Positions 44,798-53,713 of a DNA stretch of 64,000 nt are shown one piece after another. The DNA comes from Candidatus Riflebacteria bacterium HGW-Riflebacteria-1. GTDB lineage: Bacteria > Muiribacteriota > Ozemobacteria > Ozemobacterales > Ozemobacteraceae. Position 1 is the stretch's first letter. Each line of letters begins with the position of its first letter. The translations under genes were made by a program, and so were the position numbers. The notes under the pieces were generated by a model that was not told the DNA's origin, did not search any database, and saw only the letters and a program-made list of their open reading frames with translations. The stretch covers positions 140,290 to 204,289 of the forward strand of contig PGYB01000012.1 of NCBI GenBank assembly GCA_002839445.1, read 5' to 3'.

Positions 44798-47260
44798 CTA
44801 CCGTCCTTGATCAAGCTCTCGGAAAAGCCGGGCGCGCGCCTTGCTGCCATCACACTTTAACCAGGCTTCAGAAGCCGCTGCAGGCGACTGAAGTGCATCG
44901 AGACTGGCAAACAACTCGCGTCTTTTCTCGTCTATTTTACTCTCAGCATGGTTATTTGGCAAAGGTTCTGCTTTTTTTTCCGAGAAAAAATCGTTAAAAA
45001 GGCCCACCATAACCTCGCCGACGTCGCCTTTTGGCCTGCCACCGTCTTCGTCGTCATTGTCAACAACAGGCGGCGGCCAGGAATACTCAGCGGCAACCGG
45101 CGTTAAAGGCTTTGCAGTGTCAGCAGTCCCAGGTTCAGCTGATATTGCACCGTCTTCACGATTTACCATAGCACCGGCACCTTTTGCAGCAGGAGTCTCG
45201 TCACTGAGATATTGGGCGACAGGCTCAGCAGAGGCGGACTGAAACGTCTCATCAGGCTCATAATCGTTATCAAGTGGTTCTTCGCACCCTTGCTCCGCTT
45301 CGTAGTGCTGTTCATCGGCAGCAGACAGCGCGGCCTGCTCTGATGGATCAACCGGCGGAACAGATGGCTGCCCTTCAAGAGAAGTTATCTGATGACCAGA
45401 AGCAGCAGCCGGCGGTGTTTCTGCTGATTCTGACGCGGCCGGGTTCTTGATCTTCGAACGCATTTCGAGTGCTGCCGCATTTAAAGGAACCAGCTCGATC
45501 AGATTATCTGCGTAAAGAAGCGCCCTTTTTTTGTCGCCAACCCGATAGCAGCTTTCCATCAACAGGGTAAACAGAATTATGCGATCAGCACGTTCGCGAA
45601 CCTCGCCGAAACAGCCTTCAAGCGAGCGGACCGCCAGCGACGGAAATACTTTCGACAGCAGCGCCACGCGCCACCAGTAGGTAGACTCAAACCACCTGAA
45701 GAACGGACCAATCATTTTGATCAGCAGAAGAAAGGCGATTATCAGCAGAATTACGGCAAAAGGACGACCAGGGCCATGTACCCAGAGCAGCATTGACGGC
45801 CAGCGCAGCAACACGTTGTCTGGTTTCAGCTCCTGCGCGACTTTATAATGCTCGCGCGCATCATTGAGCTTGTTATCGGCGATGTCAAGGCGCATGAGCA
45901 CGTAACTGGCATAAAAGCTCCGGCCGGCACGGCGGTTGATATCTGTAGCAGCGGCACGCAGCTGCGCCGGTTCAAGGCGGGCAGTAGCAAAGTTGGCCAT
46001 CAGGCGCATTTCCCAGATCTGCAGCATCCTTTCGAGCGAGTTCATCAGTCCGGGATTGCGGTTCAGAAAAAGGCGCAGCTTAACATATTCGCCTTTTCTG
46101 AAAAGATCTTCGGCTTCGGCAAACCTTTCGTCTGACTTCATTCGCGAAAAAGCGATTTCCTGCTCGACTTCGCTTAGCCGGTGTGCGTGCTCCGGCATGT
46201 AACTGTTGAGTGCAAGTATTCTGCGCAGGCAGGTGCTGACCTCCTGGAGATCCTGCTCCGTTTCAGCCTTACGCAGCTCAGCTTCGAGGCGGCGCAACTT
46301 AAGCTGCAGGCGATCAGCATCGCTCACCGCGGCTGAATCTGGGCGTTTTCGCTCTTCTTCTATTCTTTCGATAATGCCGCGGGCAAAAAAGTTGTTCGCA
46401 TCGAGTTTCAGGATTTCTTCAGCCCGCCGCCGCGCGTCTTCGTATTTTTTGCTCATCAGGTCGTCATTGGCCTGAATGATAATTTTGTCGATCTGCTCTG
46501 CAATATTGAGTTTGCGATAAAGGTCTTCAAGTCCGCTATAGCGGTAGTCGAAGCGGCGCACCTGGTCGAGACAGGCGCGGGCAGCGGTAAGGTTGCCTAT
46601 AGCCATTTCCACTTCGGCAAGTCTGAGTATCTTTACCGCCTTGGCATCGGCGAGCAGCTTGAGATCGGCGAGCTTTCTCTTTAACTCCTGCGATTCAGGC
46701 TGTAGACCGGAAAAAATTTGCGCGATCTGCAGGCGATAGAGAATTTGTTCATCTCTGACCAGCTCAGCGTCAAGCCTGTTCAAGATTTTCAGCCATTCTT
46801 CGTTGATGCCAACCGGCATACCGAGCTTGACCGCATCGAGAAAAGCCAGCCCGGAGAAGACGAGATTCCCAGAGCCCGGCATTAGCATGCAAGCCTTCAG
46901 CAGCAGCAACCAGTCGCCGGCATCAGCTACGGTCAGGCCACATATTTCCCGCTGCAGTTTGTGAAACTCAGTGAGCTGAACGGCAGTCAGGTCATCAACA
47001 GACTTGCCAGAAGTAATCTTGGATGCCTCTGAGGTAAGCGCCTGACGGAGCTGCTTTGCGCTCTCAGGCAGATTAAGCTGTGCAGACACGCACAGGCGCA
47101 AAAGGCGGAGCGACTCAGCCTGGTTGCCAGACTCGATGGCCTTCGCAGTCTCCAGCCACAAATTGTCTTCAATTGCTGGCTGCGCCGCAGATCTGCCGGC
47201 GCAGACGAACAGCATAAGAAGCACTAGCAGCGTTGCCGGCACAGTTCGGTAAACAGCCAT
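44798..47260 (-). CDS. TPR-containing membrane protein
   Basis: 820 residues. Signal peptide or anchor VPATLLVLLMLFVCAGRSAA; about 480 residues of helical repeats rich in Ala/Leu/Arg/Glu (TPR/coiled coil, e.g. ADRLQLKLRRLEAELRKAET); a TM helix (FAVILLIIAFLLLIKMIGPF, near 540); a cytoplasmic segment with WRVALLSKVFPSLAVRSLEG and TPR-like DKKRALLYADNLIELVPLNA; then a long acidic Ala/Pro-rich C-terminus. ATG 47260 is favoured by GAGGA eight bases upstream over 47302. It is the first gene of the leftward VIT/TPR cluster. Exact function unknown. Confidence 0.7.
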   Translation of the reverse strand: MAVYRTVPATLLVLLMLFVCAGRSAAQPAIEDNLWLETAKAIESGNQAESLRLLRLCVSAQLNLPESAKQLRQALTSEASKITSGKSVDDLTAVQLTEFHKLQREICGLTVADAGDWLLLLKACMLMPGSGNLVFSGLAFLDAVKLGMPVGINEEWLKILNRLDAELVRDEQILYRLQIAQIFSGLQPESQELKRKLADLKLLADAKAVKILRLAEVEMAIGNLTAARACLDQVRRFDYRYSGLEDLYRKLNIAEQIDKIIIQANDDLMSKKYEDARRRAEEILKLDANNFFARGIIERIEEERKRPDSAAVSDADRLQLKLRRLEAELRKAETEQDLQEVSTCLRRILALNSYMPEHAHRLSEVEQEIAFSRMKSDERFAEAEDLFRKGEYVKLRLFLNRNPGLMNSLERMLQIWEMRLMANFATARLEPAQLRAAATDINRRAGRSFYASYVLMRLDIADNKLNDAREHYKVAQELKPDNVLLRWPSMLLWVHGPGRPFAVILLIIAFLLLIKMIGPFFRWFESTYWWRVALLSKVFPSLAVRSLEGCFGEVRERADRIILFTLLMESCYRVGDKKRALLYADNLIELVPLNAAALEMRSKIKNPAASESAETPPAAASGHQITSLEGQPSVPPVDPSEQAALSAADEQHYEAEQGCEEPLDNDYEPDETFQSASAEPVAQYLSDETPAAKGAGAMVNREDGAISAEPGTADTAKPLTPVAAEYSWPPPVVDNDDEDGGRPKGDVGEVMVGLFNDFFSEKKAEPLPNNHAESKIDEKRRELFASLDALQSPAAASEAWLKCDGSKARARLFRELDQGR

Positions 47261-47395
47261 AAGCACATTCCTCGCCATAAATTCACAAAGCAAAGCCTGC
47301 AATATTGTCAGCCAGTTCCGGGCGCTCTCAAAAATTCATCAGATCAAGGTTCTGCTGGTTCTATAATCACGCGGCCGTGAATTACTGAACAATGC

Positions 47396-47424
47396 TTGTT
47401 AAACCTGCCAAAACATTTTATCAT
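47396..47424 (+). promoter_or_regulatory. Candidate promoter for the class III cyclase
   Basis: TTGTTA, 17 bases, TATCAT, 49 bp before ATG 47473. Confidence 0.45.
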
Positions 47425-47472
47425 AAGCATGAAACATTATGATGTATTTTTTAGTGCGACGCGGAGGATCAG

Positions 47473-49521
47473 ATGGGCGTTAAATTTTCCGTTTTCAACG
47501 GAATGACCCGGCAGAACAAGATAAACGCGCTGATGAACATTAGAAAAACGGAACTGAAAGAGCGTTCAGATTATTATCTTGCCTTGTATGCCATGCTCGA
47601 TGAAGACATGCAGATCGTCATGGCTGCTAAAATGGCAGCCAGCAACTTTAACAAGCAAAGCTGGTTCGTCGATTTCGGCAAAATTAATTCAAGCGAACTG
47701 AAAGTTAAAATCGCCGAGTTTTTTCGTGACAGCATCGGCTTTGGCCCGCAATTATTCACGATCGACGACATGGTTCCGAATCTTATCGCCCAGAACCTGC
47801 AGAAGCGGCAGAAACGCTACGAACTGATGCAGGAATGGGATGGCCCTTTCCCGCCAACCGCGCGGCTGCTCAACACTCTGCGCGAAGACACACAGCAGGT
47901 GATTCAAGCTGCGATCAAAAAAGACGAGAAAGTCGAAAAGTGCTGGATATGCCTTTACAACGAGGGTCTGCAGACGTTCCGCGAGTGCCAGCGCTCACTC
48001 GACAGCAATACTGCCACGACAGTGGTAAACCTGAGCCGCATTCTCAACCCGGGGCAGATTTCGCCGGCTCTTGAGCAGATGTTTTCGCAGATCGACCGCC
48101 CGATTTATCTGCTGGCCATGCTGACCAGCAAGCGCTGCTTTCTCGTGCTGCGCGACGAACTGCGAACATCGCAGGCCTCGATACTGGCTTTTAATCTGCA
48201 GCATGTGCTGAGCGTGCAGACGATTAGCGAGGCCGGTACTGTCAGCGTTGAGATCGAGACGCCGCAGGATATTTTCCGGCTGCCACACATGGTCGCCGAA
48301 GACGCTTACGAAGCGGGTAATCTCATTCGCGAAAAAAGCATTGAAGCAATTGAGTCGCAGGAAGAGTTCATCGAACGCGATTTTGAGAAAGAACTCAAAA
48401 AGCTCGATATGCTGTTCAAGGCAAAAGCCGTTAAGAACAGCGAATATAATTTTCGCAAATCGCGACTGCAGAAGATGGAGCTTGAGAAGTTTTCTGACGC
48501 CAACATTGAACTGCTGCTGGCCAAGCGCTTTGCTGATGGCGGCGGCAACGACCAGTTTGATGAGCAGCTGATAAAAAAATTCACTTTCGAAAAAACCGTC
48601 ATGTTTACTGACATTGTCGGGTTTTCGTCGAAAGCTTCGCAGAAAATGCTTCTCGACACCATGACCCTGCTGGCAGTTCACGACAAGCTGCTGGTGCCAA
48701 TCTTCACCAAATATGATGGCACCCTGATCAAGAAGATTGGCGACGCGTTGATGGTGCGCTTTGATGACCCGCTTCGCGCCTGCAACGCCGCGCGAGAAAT
48801 GCAGGCTGAGCTTTTCACTTTTAATCAGCGCAGCAACGAGAAGATATTCATCAGAATCGGCATTAACACAGGCACGGTCTTTGTTAAAAACGAAGATGTT
48901 TTTGGCGAAGCCGTAAATATCGCCGCGCGCATGGAAAATCTCGCCAAACCAGGCCGTATATTTATTACCGAAACGACCTATGACAAGCTTTCCGCGAAAA
49001 TTCCCTGCTCTGACCTCGGCTATCATCAGGTCAAGGGCAAAAGTGAGCCGCTGCGCGTCTTTTCGTTACAGGATAACGCTAACTCAGAAGAAATGGCAAA
49101 AATGGCGGCGCAATACATGCAGGAAGCCGGGATTCAGGCAGTTGAGCAGCCGCCCATGGAAGCCCAGCCCCCAGAGGGCACCCACAAGCCCGCTAAGGCA
49201 GCGGCGCCAGTTGCAACTTCGAATCAAGTTTCGAGCGCTGCCAGAACTCCGGAACCATCTGCTGCTACCAGTTCAGCACCACAGGCCAGGCCTACAGCGT
49301 CTGTTCTGCCTGATATCTCAGACGCCGCTTTGTCGCAGTCATCCGCAGCGGCAGCAGTCAGCACGGCCACTCTTACGCCGCATAAACAGATTCTGCAGTC
49401 GGTTGATCTTGCAAGAAACAGCTACATCGCCTCGGTAAAACAGGGCAAAGAGCGAAATCCCGACCTCGAAGACTGGTTTGCCCGCTTTGAAGAGTATCTG
49501 CGCCCGAAAATTGAACAATAA
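47473..49521 (+). CDS. Class III adenylate/guanylate cyclase, soluble, with SHOCT-like segment
   Basis: 682 residues without TM. An unrecognised N-terminal region of about 280 residues (including CWICLYNEG) leads to a SHOCT-like helix pair (KELKKLDMLFKAKAVKNSEY, about 305-340). The cyclase domain is near 370-545: metal Asp in MFTDIVGFSS, the second in KIGDALMVRFDD, and the transition-state Asn/Arg in VNIAARMENLAK. An Ala/Pro/Gln linker and a short helical end (NSYIASVKQGKERNP) follow. All catalytic positions I can check are present. The likely product is cAMP; the substrate is not certain. GGAGG precedes ATG 47473. Confidence 0.87.
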   Translation: MGVKFSVFNGMTRQNKINALMNIRKTELKERSDYYLALYAMLDEDMQIVMAAKMAASNFNKQSWFVDFGKINSSELKVKIAEFFRDSIGFGPQLFTIDDMVPNLIAQNLQKRQKRYELMQEWDGPFPPTARLLNTLREDTQQVIQAAIKKDEKVEKCWICLYNEGLQTFRECQRSLDSNTATTVVNLSRILNPGQISPALEQMFSQIDRPIYLLAMLTSKRCFLVLRDELRTSQASILAFNLQHVLSVQTISEAGTVSVEIETPQDIFRLPHMVAEDAYEAGNLIREKSIEAIESQEEFIERDFEKELKKLDMLFKAKAVKNSEYNFRKSRLQKMELEKFSDANIELLLAKRFADGGGNDQFDEQLIKKFTFEKTVMFTDIVGFSSKASQKMLLDTMTLLAVHDKLLVPIFTKYDGTLIKKIGDALMVRFDDPLRACNAAREMQAELFTFNQRSNEKIFIRIGINTGTVFVKNEDVFGEAVNIAARMENLAKPGRIFITETTYDKLSAKIPCSDLGYHQVKGKSEPLRVFSLQDNANSEEMAKMAAQYMQEAGIQAVEQPPMEAQPPEGTHKPAKAAAPVATSNQVSSAARTPEPSAATSSAPQARPTASVLPDISDAALSQSSAAAAVSTATLTPHKQILQSVDLARNSYIASVKQGKERNPDLEDWFARFEEYLRPKIEQ

Positions 49522-49533
49522 TTTAAAAAAACG

Positions 49534-49761
49534 ATGGCAGAAAATAACAAACCCGACGAGCAAAACAAACCCGAAGAAGATGACGAAGATATCTATGTCA
49601 AACTCAACGCATTCAGGCCGCCTGAGTGCAAACTGAAAAAGCATCCATGCAAAGACTGTTTTAATTGCCTGTTCTGCGGCGACGCGCGTTGCGAAATCTG
49701 TCTCAAAAGTAAAAATTGCCATGCCAACAACAAAAAAGCACCCGAAAAAAGCGATAAATAG
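49534..49761 (+). CDS. Cys-rich miniprotein, probable metal binder
   Basis: 75 residues: an acidic N-terminus (KPEEDDEDIYVK), then eight Cys in 30 residues (PECKLKKHPCKDCFNCLFCG, then CEICLKSKNCH), and a Lys-rich tail. The pattern suggests zinc or iron-sulfur binding. The last 41 bases overlap, in another frame, the start of the DNA repair fusion gene. The ribosome site is weak. Family unknown. Confidence 0.6.
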   Translation: MAENNKPDEQNKPEEDDEDIYVKLNAFRPPECKLKKHPCKDCFNCLFCGDARCEICLKSKNCHANNKKAPEKSDK

Positions 49762-50947
49762 CGCAAAGTCTTACAGCATCTTTGCTACTGCCCTCGGGCC
49801 AGCGGCAATCGCCTGGCGCAATGGCCAGATAATCGGATTACTGCTCCCTGAGGCATCTTCGGCCAGTCTGCGCAAAAAAATCGCGCAGTGTTTCGGTGAT
49901 TGCGATCTTGCGCCGGCATCTACGCCGACAATAGCACGGCTCATAGAGCAGATTCAGGGTTATTTTGCCGGCAAGCCGGTAGATTTTAAGAAGGCACGAC
50001 TTGATGTCTCTGACTGTACGCCCTTTTGTCAGACCGTTTACGAACATCTGCGAAAAGTGCCCGCCGGCGCGATCATTTCATATAAAGCGCTGGCCGAAGC
50101 TTGCGAACGCCCGAATGCAGCTCGCGCCATCGGTCTGGCTGCCGGCAAAAACCCGATTCCGCTGCTGATACCCTGCCACCGCGTAGTCAATGCCGATGGG
50201 CGACTCGGCGGCTTTTCGGCCGGCGGTGGAACCAGCCTGAAAGCGCAGATGCTGCGCCTCGAAGATATCGAAGTCGAAGAAAAGCCAGCGTTGCGCATAA
50301 AGCCAGCATTGTTGATCAGTGATTGCGATATAGACCAGGTATTGAAACAGCTCAGCCAGGCTGACGCCAACATGGGCAGCCTGATAGAAACCGCACCACG
50401 TTTTAATCTTGAATTCAACGCCAACACCTCAATTTTTCAGGCATTGCTCGAATCGATTGTCTATCAACAACTGACTGGCAAGGCTGCCGCGACCATCTTT
50501 CGCCGGGTGCTAGAACTGTTTTCCGGCAAGCATGAAGTCACTCCGCTTGATATTATCAGAGCCGGTGCGAGTGAACTGAGATCGGCCGGCCTGTCGCAGA
50601 ACAAGGTGCTTGCGATCAAGGATCTTGCGCAATTCGCGATTTCAGGCAATCTGCCAGAGCACGCGCAGATGCGATTGCTGTCGAACTCCGAGATCATCAG
50701 CCGCCTGACCCATATACGCGGCATCGGGCGCTGGACAGTCGAAATGCTGCTGATTTTCAAGCTCGGCCGCGCCGACGTAATGGCCGCCGACGATTACGGC
50801 CTGCGCAAAGGCCTTGCCGCGATCAGAGGGCAGAAAGAGCTGCCGACGCCGGCCGAACTGGCGCGGCAGGGCCTGGCCTGGAAGCCATATCGTTCAATTG
50901 CCAGCTGGTATCTCTGGCGTGCCGCCGAAAACTACAAGATCGTCTGA
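49721..50947 (+). CDS. Fused O6-alkylguanine-DNA alkyltransferase and AlkA-type 3-methyladenine glycosylase
   Basis: 408 residues. The N-terminal half (about 20-180) is an Ogt/MGMT: PAGAIISYKALAEACERPNA, ARAIGLAAGKNPIPLLIPCH and RVVNADGRLGGFSAG, with the acceptor Cys in IPCHRVV. The C-terminal half (about 200-405) is an HhH-GPD glycosylase: LLESIVYQQLTGKAAATIFR, the helix-hairpin-helix LTHIRGIGRWTVEMLLIFKL, and the catalytic Asp in MAADDYGLRKGL. One protein would reverse O6-alkylguanine and excise N3-alkyladenine. The halves are usually separate genes or joined to Ada. The exact start within the overlap is uncertain. Confidence 0.88.
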   Translation: MPTTKKHPKKAINSAKSYSIFATALGPAAIAWRNGQIIGLLLPEASSASLRKKIAQCFGDCDLAPASTPTIARLIEQIQGYFAGKPVDFKKARLDVSDCTPFCQTVYEHLRKVPAGAIISYKALAEACERPNAARAIGLAAGKNPIPLLIPCHRVVNADGRLGGFSAGGGTSLKAQMLRLEDIEVEEKPALRIKPALLISDCDIDQVLKQLSQADANMGSLIETAPRFNLEFNANTSIFQALLESIVYQQLTGKAAATIFRRVLELFSGKHEVTPLDIIRAGASELRSAGLSQNKVLAIKDLAQFAISGNLPEHAQMRLLSNSEIISRLTHIRGIGRWTVEMLLIFKLGRADVMAADDYGLRKGLAAIRGQKELPTPAELARQGLAWKPYRSIASWYLWRAAENYKIV

Positions 50948-50959
50948 AAAACGCGGCGG

Positions 50960-51658
50960 CTAAAAATAGCCGTTACGCGCCACAAACTGTGTACGCGAAA
51001 ACGGTCGACCATGCCCGGGGTGAATCATGCGGGCGCCGGTCGCGGCAATGCGTTGCCAGCTCGCGATTAATCGTTCAGGCAGGTCGGCAAATGGCGGATA
51101 AAAGCAGGCCGGCAGCACATGGAAAATAGTATCGCCGACAAATACGGCCTCTTGCCCTACCCGCAGACACAGTGAGCCTGATGTGTGCCCCGGCGTGTGA
51201 AAAAACTCGATCTCAGTGCCGCCAAGCTCGGTTATGAGAGAATCTTCGACCTCGAGGTCAACAGCAAAACCTTTAAAATGAATACAGTGACGGAAAATCC
51301 GGCACCCCAGCCACGAGATCGGGCGCGAAAACCACATGGTTCCCTTTGGCACCGGGCTCAAACCGGCGCGCAGATTTGCTGCCTCGTTCTTATGCGCTAC
51401 CACCAGGGCATCTGGATAAGCCTGCTTGAGCGCCTTGACACTGCCGACATGGTCGTAGTGAGCGTGCGTGACCATGATATAGCGGACATCCGCCAGGGCG
51501 CCAGAGTTATCGGCGAGCGTTTTTCGAAAACGTTCTGGCCAGCTGCCGAGACCGCCATCGATTATCGCCGCTTCATTGCCTGACTTGACAATATAGGCAT
51601 TGGCATTACCCAGAAAAAGTCGGGTTATTGTTAATTTTTCAGCCGGATCACTGTTCAT
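50960..51658 (-). CDS. Metallo-beta-lactamase fold hydrolase
   Basis: 232 residues with the metal motif THAHYDHVGS (HxHxDH), downstream HTPGHTSGSLCLR, a later metal Asp in VFVGDTIFH, and a final HPGHG. The generic MBL hydrolase of the glyoxalase II/ RNase Z-like superfamily; the substrate is not deducible. It converges on the repair fusion gene (12-bp gap) and follows the glgE terminator, so it is transcribed separately from glgM-glgE. Confidence 0.87.
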   Translation of the reverse strand: MNSDPAEKLTITRLFLGNANAYIVKSGNEAAIIDGGLGSWPERFRKTLADNSGALADVRYIMVTHAHYDHVGSVKALKQAYPDALVVAHKNEAANLRAGLSPVPKGTMWFSRPISWLGCRIFRHCIHFKGFAVDLEVEDSLITELGGTEIEFFHTPGHTSGSLCLRVGQEAVFVGDTIFHVLPACFYPPFADLPERLIASWQRIAATGARMIHPGHGRPFSRTQFVARNGYF

Positions 51659-51713
51659 AACGGCACAGACTGCTACCCCAGCCCTTCTGGAGAAATACTA
51701 AAACATCCAAAAT

Positions 51714-51756
51714 ATTAAAAAGCCCGCCAGGCAAGAATCGCCTGCCTGGCAGGGCT
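51714..51756 (-). terminator. Intrinsic terminator of the glgM-glgE operon
   Basis: On the minus strand, the stem AGCCC...TGCCAGGCAGG is matched by the inverse arm (AGCCCGCCAGGCA paired with TGCCTGGCAGGGCT on the plus strand, one bulge), followed by TTTTTAATATTTT. Confidence 0.7.
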
Positions 51757-51771
51757 ACGGTGAGTCAACGA

Positions 51772-53712
51772 TCATTTACGCAAAACAAAAACGTGAGCTG
51801 GTTCGGCCTGCGGGTCGAGTTCTACATAATTTTTCGAACCGTACCACAGGTAACGGCGATCGGTAAGCAGGTCGTGCATCTGGTAACCCTGTTCTGGCGT
51901 CAGCCCAAAGTGCTCAAGCGGCACGTGCACAAACGCTGAGTGCCGGATAAACGGGTCGAGGTTTATCACTACCAGAATATGATCATCGCCCATGGATTTG
52001 CCATAGAAAAGCACGCGGTCATTCTCAGACTCAAAGAACTTGAGGTTATCGTATTCCTGCAGTGCCGGGTGCTCGCGACGGATCTTGTTCATGCGGGTAA
52101 TCAAATCGCAGATATTGCCAGGGGCTTTCCAGTCGCGGGTTCTAATTTCATATTTGTCGCTGTGCAGATACTCTTCTTTGCCTGGCACCGGAACGCCCTC
52201 GCAGAGCTCGAATCCCTGGAATATGCCATACACAGTTGACAGAGTGGCTGCCAGTACTGCCCTGATCTTGTAAGCCGGGCGACCGCCGCTTTGCAGGAAG
52301 GGCGGAAAAATGTCAGGCGTGTTGGCAAACAGGTTGGCGCGGTAATAGTAAGATTCAGGCGGAGTGGTGAGCTCTGAAAAGTATTCGATAAGTTCAGCCT
52401 GGGTATTGCGCCAGGTAAAGTAGCTGTAAGACTGGGTAAACCCGAGTTTGGCCAGGGCTTTCATGACTTTGGGGCGGGTAAATGCTTCTGCCAGAAATAC
52501 CACATCAGGGTATTTATCCTGAACTTCTGCAATAACCCAATGCCAGAAGGCAAAAGGCTTGGTATGCGGGTTGTCGACGCGGAAAATCTTGACACCGCGC
52601 TTCGCCCAGAACAGGAAAATGCGCAGCATTTCTTTCCAGATGCTCTTGTAATCGGCAGATTCAAAGTTTATCGGATAGATGTCTTCGTATTTTTTCGGCG
52701 GATTCTCAGCAAATTTGATGGTGCCGTCGGGCCGCTTGCTGAACCAGTCTGGATGCTGTTTTAAATAGGGATGATCAGGCGAGCAGTTAATGGCGAAGTC
52801 CAGTGCGATCTCGATTCCATGTTTATCAGCAGCTTCTACCAGCTCGGCAAAGTCTTCAAAAGTGCCAAGAGCGGGTTCTATCGCGTCATGACCGCCATAC
52901 TGACTGCCGATTGAATAAGGACACCCAGGATCGCCCGGAGCACAGACAAGACTGTTGTTCGGCCCTTTTCGCTTGCTGAAACCAACCGGATGAATCGGCG
53001 GGAAATAAAGCACGTCGAAACCCATCTCGGCAATATGCGGCAGGCGCTTGATGACATCTTTGAAAGTGCCATGCACGCCAGGCTCAAAGCCACATGAGCG
53101 CGGAAAACATTCATACCATGCCGCGAACCGGGCTTTTACGCGATCGACCTGCGCGAGAAAAACCTGGCTTTCGACTCTGGCGGCCGGGTCGGGGTTCTGT
53201 TCAAGCATTTCGACCAGACGCTCATTGCTGAGTATTTGCCAGCGCTGCCGATCGTCTGCTTCTTTTTCAGCGCGTGTTGTTGCCTTTTTAAGCACTTCGC
53301 GGCCAACCGGGGTCAGCCAGGAACCATAATTTCTGGCTTTGGCAATGCCTTCGAGCAGGTCTGAGGCGTAATCTGTTGCCGCTTCGACCTTTTTGCGCGT
53401 ATCAAGAATCCAGCTGCCGTAATCTTCGCAGTAAGCGACGATTTTATATTCGTAAACCCCGATCTGGTCGACCTTGAAGCTGGTTTCCCACAGGTCGAGG
53501 CCAGGATTTACACACTGCATCGGCACTTTCTGCCAGTTTTTGCGTTTCTGCGGGCGATACTCGACCCATACCGCGATTTTGTCGTGACCATCGCGAAAAA
53601 TATCAGCAGTAACCTGCACTTCGTCGCCGAGTTCACGCTTAAGGGGGTAAAGGCCGGCATCGACTGCTGGTCTGACATTTTCTATCAGTACGCGTTTGCG
53701 GTTTCTGCTCAT
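51772..53712 (-). CDS. glgE: Alpha-1,4-glucan:maltose-1-phosphate maltosyltransferase GlgE
   Basis: 646 residues, GH13 subfamily 3. The N-terminal domain (1-150) is followed by the (beta/alpha)8 barrel: LPHIAEMGFDVLYFPPIHPV, GHDAIEPALGTFEDF, the nucleophile in FRVDNPHTKPF (about residue 385), the acid/base Glu in VFLAEAFTRPKVM, and a C-terminal beta domain. GlgE extends alpha-glucan with maltose-1-phosphate. The ATG is one base after the glgM stop, so they are coupled. No glgB branching enzyme or treS-pep2 is in this window, consistent with the GlgM route to maltose-1-phosphate. Confidence 0.93.
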   Translation of the reverse strand: MSRNRKRVLIENVRPAVDAGLYPLKRELGDEVQVTADIFRDGHDKIAVWVEYRPQKRKNWQKVPMQCVNPGLDLWETSFKVDQIGVYEYKIVAYCEDYGSWILDTRKKVEAATDYASDLLEGIAKARNYGSWLTPVGREVLKKATTRAEKEADDRQRWQILSNERLVEMLEQNPDPAARVESQVFLAQVDRVKARFAAWYECFPRSCGFEPGVHGTFKDVIKRLPHIAEMGFDVLYFPPIHPVGFSKRKGPNNSLVCAPGDPGCPYSIGSQYGGHDAIEPALGTFEDFAELVEAADKHGIEIALDFAINCSPDHPYLKQHPDWFSKRPDGTIKFAENPPKKYEDIYPINFESADYKSIWKEMLRIFLFWAKRGVKIFRVDNPHTKPFAFWHWVIAEVQDKYPDVVFLAEAFTRPKVMKALAKLGFTQSYSYFTWRNTQAELIEYFSELTTPPESYYYRANLFANTPDIFPPFLQSGGRPAYKIRAVLAATLSTVYGIFQGFELCEGVPVPGKEEYLHSDKYEIRTRDWKAPGNICDLITRMNKIRREHPALQEYDNLKFFESENDRVLFYGKSMGDDHILVVINLDPFIRHSAFVHVPLEHFGLTPEQGYQMHDLLTDRRYLWYGSKNYVELDPQAEPAHVFVLRK

Positions 53713-53713
53713 G

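Noticed and set aside
47995..49026. Long antisense ORF (343 codons) opposite the cyclase
   Set aside because: The plus-strand cyclase has all family motifs; the antisense frame is an effect of codon bias. The same applies to long antisense frames at 32486-33298, 18911-19645, 22722-23456 and 40231-40905.
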